From Manihot esculenta (taxonomy: Eukaryota; Streptophyta; Magnoliopsida; Malpighiales; Euphorbiaceae): DNA of 64,000 bases. Made by a program: the position numbers and the translations under genes. Below are positions 60,354 to 64,000 of this stretch, piece by piece; positions within the stretch are counted from its first letter, which is position 1; every line of letters begins with the position of its first letter. A model generated the notes under the pieces. That model did no database searches. It had not been told where the DNA came from and was given only the letters and a program-made list of their open reading frames with translations. Location: assembly GCF_001659605.2 (NCBI RefSeq), contig NC_035174.2:5458389-5522388 (forward strand), in the 5' to 3' direction.

Positions 60354-62651
60354 AGTAAATAAAAGGTTTGTGTATACCTTTTAATTTATAGTACTAATTA
60401 GATAATGACACGTTTATTTACGGTGCTAATAGAGTTTATTATTATTATTATTATTATTTTGAAGATTATATGGATGTTAAATTTGAAATTAAGTTGATTA
60501 ATTGAGTAAATATGATGATAATTAAATTTATATTAGTTTATTTTAACTATTAAAAATTTGAATCAATTTTATTCGTTTGATATTAAATTTTATGTGTAAT
60601 TTTATTATATTATTAAATTTATATTTATTTATATTATTTTTGTTATAAATTATGTTATGTAATTTTTTTTTGCATACTCTCTTTTTTAATATTATTTATA
60701 TTAATGATGATTAAAAATTAATTAAAATATAATTATTAATTTGAGTCTGAATTCGAATTCGAATCTAAACTCGAGTTCGAACCAAACCTTGTAATTTTGA
60801 GTTTGATCTCGAATTTTTTAAACAAGTTTCTTAAACGATACTTTATTTTATATATTTTTTAGTTTATTAAATTTATTAATTTATATATATATATAAATTT
60901 AATTTTTCTTATTTTTTCTTATTTTCTATATTTATATATATTTTTATTATTATATTATTATATATATATTCAAGTTCAAACTCTTCGAATTCGAATTTTA
61001 TTAACGAATTTTTTAATCGAGTTTTTCAAGTTGAAACTCAAATTAAGCTAAACTCGAGATTTATTAATGAGTTTCTTAATTCGAGATTTATTAATAAGTT
61101 TCTTAATTAAATTTTTTGAGTTCAAATTCGAATTAGACTCGTTATTATATTCAACGAAATTTTTACGAATCGAATTCAAATCGAAAATTTTCAAGTTGAG
61201 TTTGAATTAAATATTAGAGTTTGAGTTTAAATTTTTAAATTATTTTAATAAATAAAATTAACTTTTATAAAAATTCGGCTCCACTCAACTCGATTATCCC
61301 ATAGTAAAAGTTTGAACGGTTGATGTAATTCAAGTTTATACAAAACGTTAATCATATATAATAAAATTAATAATTTTCAAATCACAATTTAAATGAATTG
61401 CCAACTATCTGAATTAATTTAGCCATAGATAGCTTTAAAAAAATGAAGAAATAGATGAAAACGTAAAAAATTCTAAAATAAATTATTATTCACGTATCGA
61501 TCTAATCATATTTAACAATTAAAATATTTTAATTGTAAATACAATAAATATAACTATAAAGGTGAAAAAGGATGAATATTTAAATTGCTTACAATTACAA
61601 TTCTTTATTTTTGTTAATTTAAAATATTTAACTTTATTGTTTATATATATATCAATTGTTTATTAAATTTGAATTGACTGAAAAATTATTTTTATTTAAA
61701 ATTATATTTAATTAAATTTTAGTATAATATATATAATTCTTTATATTGAGTAGCTTAGATATGTAAATAATAATGAAAATTTGTTATTTATGCTTTTCTT
61801 TTTCCTTTTGGTAGATAATTTATTATTATTCATATATTTCTTTTTCTTTTAAATTAAGTAACACAAAAGTTTTCAACTCCGCTGATTTAAATTTCTAGCA
61901 CTATCCTTGTCCAGTGATTTCAAAACGGAACACGTCGGCAGCTTTCGAACAAGGAAAATGCATTTTAATTATTTTATTACACACTTACTGTGGGATACAA
62001 AACTTGTTTATCACTTGCAAATTTTCGAATTTGCAAGGATGGCAACGAATTAAATGTTATTGAATTATATTAAAATTTCTATAGTTGATACTCATTACTC
62101 AAATTATAAATAATTAATTAAAAATAAAAAATTATTAATGTAAATATATATTATATGAAGTATTAATTAAAAATATAAAATTAAATAAATTCAGATATTA
62201 TTTATATAGAGATAATCAAGTTTGTGATGTATTATGGGGTGACCCATGAAGCCAAGGAATGTAACGCACGCAAATATTTTAAAGGTTTAAATAAATAAAT
62301 TTGCAAAATAGAGATTGTCAATCAATATTTTATTTGAATTAGGGTTTGTTTAAGATAACAACGTGTTTGTTTTACTCTCTTGTTTTAGGTATTTTTTTGG
62401 GAAACCATATGCTCCCCAACCAAAAAAAAAAAAAAAAAAAAAATTCAGCTAAGTTAAAATTTTTATTTACATTACCAATAATGCTTATAAAAGGGACTTG
62501 AATTTTGTGGTAGGATCCATCGATGTGCTCAAGTTAAATAGGTATCTTCCCAGTTGATATGCAAAAGGCCTGTTTTTAAATTCTGCTTTCTATTATTTTT
62601 ATATATGTAAGTATTTTTTAACATTTGTTCATAGATCTCATTGGAACAAAT
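60354..62651. other. A+T-rich region upstream of the carbonic anhydrase gene
   Basis: No gene seen. A (TTA)n run lies near 60438-60463; 60740-61290 is a decayed repeat of AACTCGA/TTCGAAT motifs (GAATTCGAATTCGAATC near 60750), and a poly-A tract is at about 62421-62443. The carbonic anhydrase promoter is presumably in the last several hundred bases. Confidence 0.5.
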
Positions 62652-64000
62652 ATGTCTACACAATCATTGGAGCAGACGACACTTGAAGGATTGAAGAAGC
62701 TTCCGGAAGGGTAAGTAATGCATGGGAATATATATATCTTGCATGATTGAGAGAAGAGTTTCTTAGTTTTAATGGGAAGTAATTAATCGTATCGCTTATT
62801 TATTATTTTTTTTAATTTAATGAATTCATATATATATGTTGATTTTGCAGTGAAAAGCACCAAGATGAAAAGGCTGGGGGGCTGCAGGTGTCACAGCAGC
62901 AGCCATATGATCCTGTTCAGATGATTAAAAATGGGTTCCGTTATTTCATGAAGCACATATACGAGTATGATACAATTTAAAACGGATAAAATACAATAAT
63001 TTTTAAATTTAGTATATAGTAAATTAGTTAGGAGAGTAGAACTAGAATGAATTTCTAAAAAAAAATTATATTCTTTTAAAATCCATGTAAATATTTGGAT
63101 TTTTGAAGCTTACCAAAAAACCCACGCACCCTTTGTGTTGTGAAGAGGATGTGTGTGTTTATTAATTCCATGATGAATTAGTTTTAACTAATTATGAGAA
63201 AATTCTTTTGAACTTAAATGTTGCAGCCCTGCCGTCATAGAAGGTCAGCACCCCAAGGTATGTACTTTTTTGGTTTAATAGAAAATAAAATTACAAGCTT
63301 ATTAAAATGAAAAATCATTAATCACGATTGATTAATTAATGACAACGTTTTGGTGCAGTTCCTGGTTTTTGCATGCTCAGACTCTCGAGTTAGCCCTTCT
63401 CATGTCCTGAATTTCCGGCCTGGTGAAGCCTTCATGGTCTGCAATGTTGCGAACCTGGTTCCAGCATTTAACCAGGTAAATTCCTGACACCCATTTTGTC
63501 ATCCAGTCGTTCATCTAAACTTGCAGGTCAAGTAAACTAAAACTTCTGGTGTTTATTCCGACAGTTGAGGTACTCTGGCACTGGAGCAGCCATCGAATTT
63601 TCTGTGAAATATTTAGAAGTAAGCTTTTATAAATCAAACCAAATGGAACGTTTATTCTACTTAAATTTTTTTTTTGTCTGATTTGTAAATATAAGATAAT
63701 TTTATAGGTGGAGAACATCTTGGTCATTGGACATAGCCTTTGTGGTGGGATAAAAAGACTTATGGAACTTCCAGAGGATGGATCTACTTCCAAGTAAGGC
63801 CTCTTATGCATATATAGCCTGAAGATTTATTAATGAAGATGAAGAATAACACCGATTTCTAAATTCGATATTATATGTATGTGCTGCCCAGTGACTTCAT
63901 AGATGACTGGGTCAAAATTGGCTTACCTGCCAAAGCCAAGGTCCTGGCAGAGAATCCGCATCTCACACATGAACAACAATGCGGAATTTGTGAAAGGGTA
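62652..64000 (+). CDS. Beta-type carbonic anhydrase, 5' part (cut by window end)
   Basis: Seven exons seen: 62652-62710, 62851-62964, 63227-63257, 63359-63475, 63565-63618, 63708-63793 and 63892-64000 (continues). They join in frame to 190 residues so far. Beta carbonic anhydrase interconverts CO2 and bicarbonate at a zinc ion. The zinc ligands are present: Cys74 in FACSDSRV, His134 and Cys137 in VIGHSLCGG; the Asp76-Arg78 dyad is also intact. The N-terminus ([20 protein letters not shown]) lacks an obvious transit peptide, so a cytosolic form related to the BCA1-BCA4 group is likely, although another upstream first exon cannot be excluded. Unusual: the RN of the conserved VVRNIAN motif reads VCNVAN here, and the residue between the zinc ligands is Leu (GHSLCGG). 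The start ATG at 62652 opens the first exon that splices in phase (GG/GTAAGT then CAG/TGAA). Confidence 0.92.

Overview
This is nuclear plant DNA from a dicot. The genes are split by GT-AG introns, intergenic DNA is long and very A+T rich, and the products are plant-specific families (Dof, PPR, SRO, plastid DXR). The repeat content and a 471-residue DXR remind me of the Euphorbiaceae (cassava or rubber-tree type), but that is inference; the sequence does not name the species. There are no operons, CRISPR arrays or recognisable tRNA/rRNA genes. Exon joins below were worked out by hand from splice consensus and reading-frame continuity.

Layout. 1-3.4 kb: one intronless PPR gene. 3.4-11.4 kb: a retrotransposon cluster. 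A decayed Ty3/gypsy-type element (3386-8764, protease fragment only) was split by a solo-LTR-like element (4146-7839), which was itself split by a shorter relative (4517-5721). A fourth insertion (8801-11365) sits 36 bp beyond the first. 11.4-13.4 kb: A+T-rich repeats. 13.6-17.0 kb: an intronless (in the CDS) PWWP/RRM-like chromatin protein. 18.7-19.3 kb, minus: mitochondrial ribosomal protein bL12. 21.3-22.9 kb, minus: a two-exon Dof factor of the HCA2/DOF5.6 type. 22.9-33.0 kb: no host gene, only a deleted LINE and a 1.5-kb solo-LTR-like element. 33.0-34.4 kb: a four-exon SRO gene. 38.1-38.9 kb: a DUF1645 gene. 43.3-47.2 kb, minus: the complete twelve-exon DXR gene. 51.3-57.2 kb, minus: the complete twelve-exon PEX14 gene. 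57.2-62.6 kb: A+T-rich repeats, a TRIM-like element and an isolated G+C-rich island. 62.65-64.0 kb: the first seven exons of a beta carbonic anhydrase, cut by the window end.

The genes do not form one pathway. They serve organelle RNA processing (PPR), chromatin (PWWP), mitochondrial translation (bL12), vascular transcription (Dof), stress signalling (SRO), plastid isoprenoid synthesis (DXR), peroxisomal import (PEX14) and CO2/bicarbonate exchange (CA). The most informative non-genic signal is the LTR family at 4.1-11.4 kb: nesting order is fixed by target-site duplications, each copy has a minus-strand TATA box, and the copies carry many copies of an odd-length palindrome, TTCGGCGGCCGAA. I found no convincing new biological system; the rest looks like ordinary plant chromosome.
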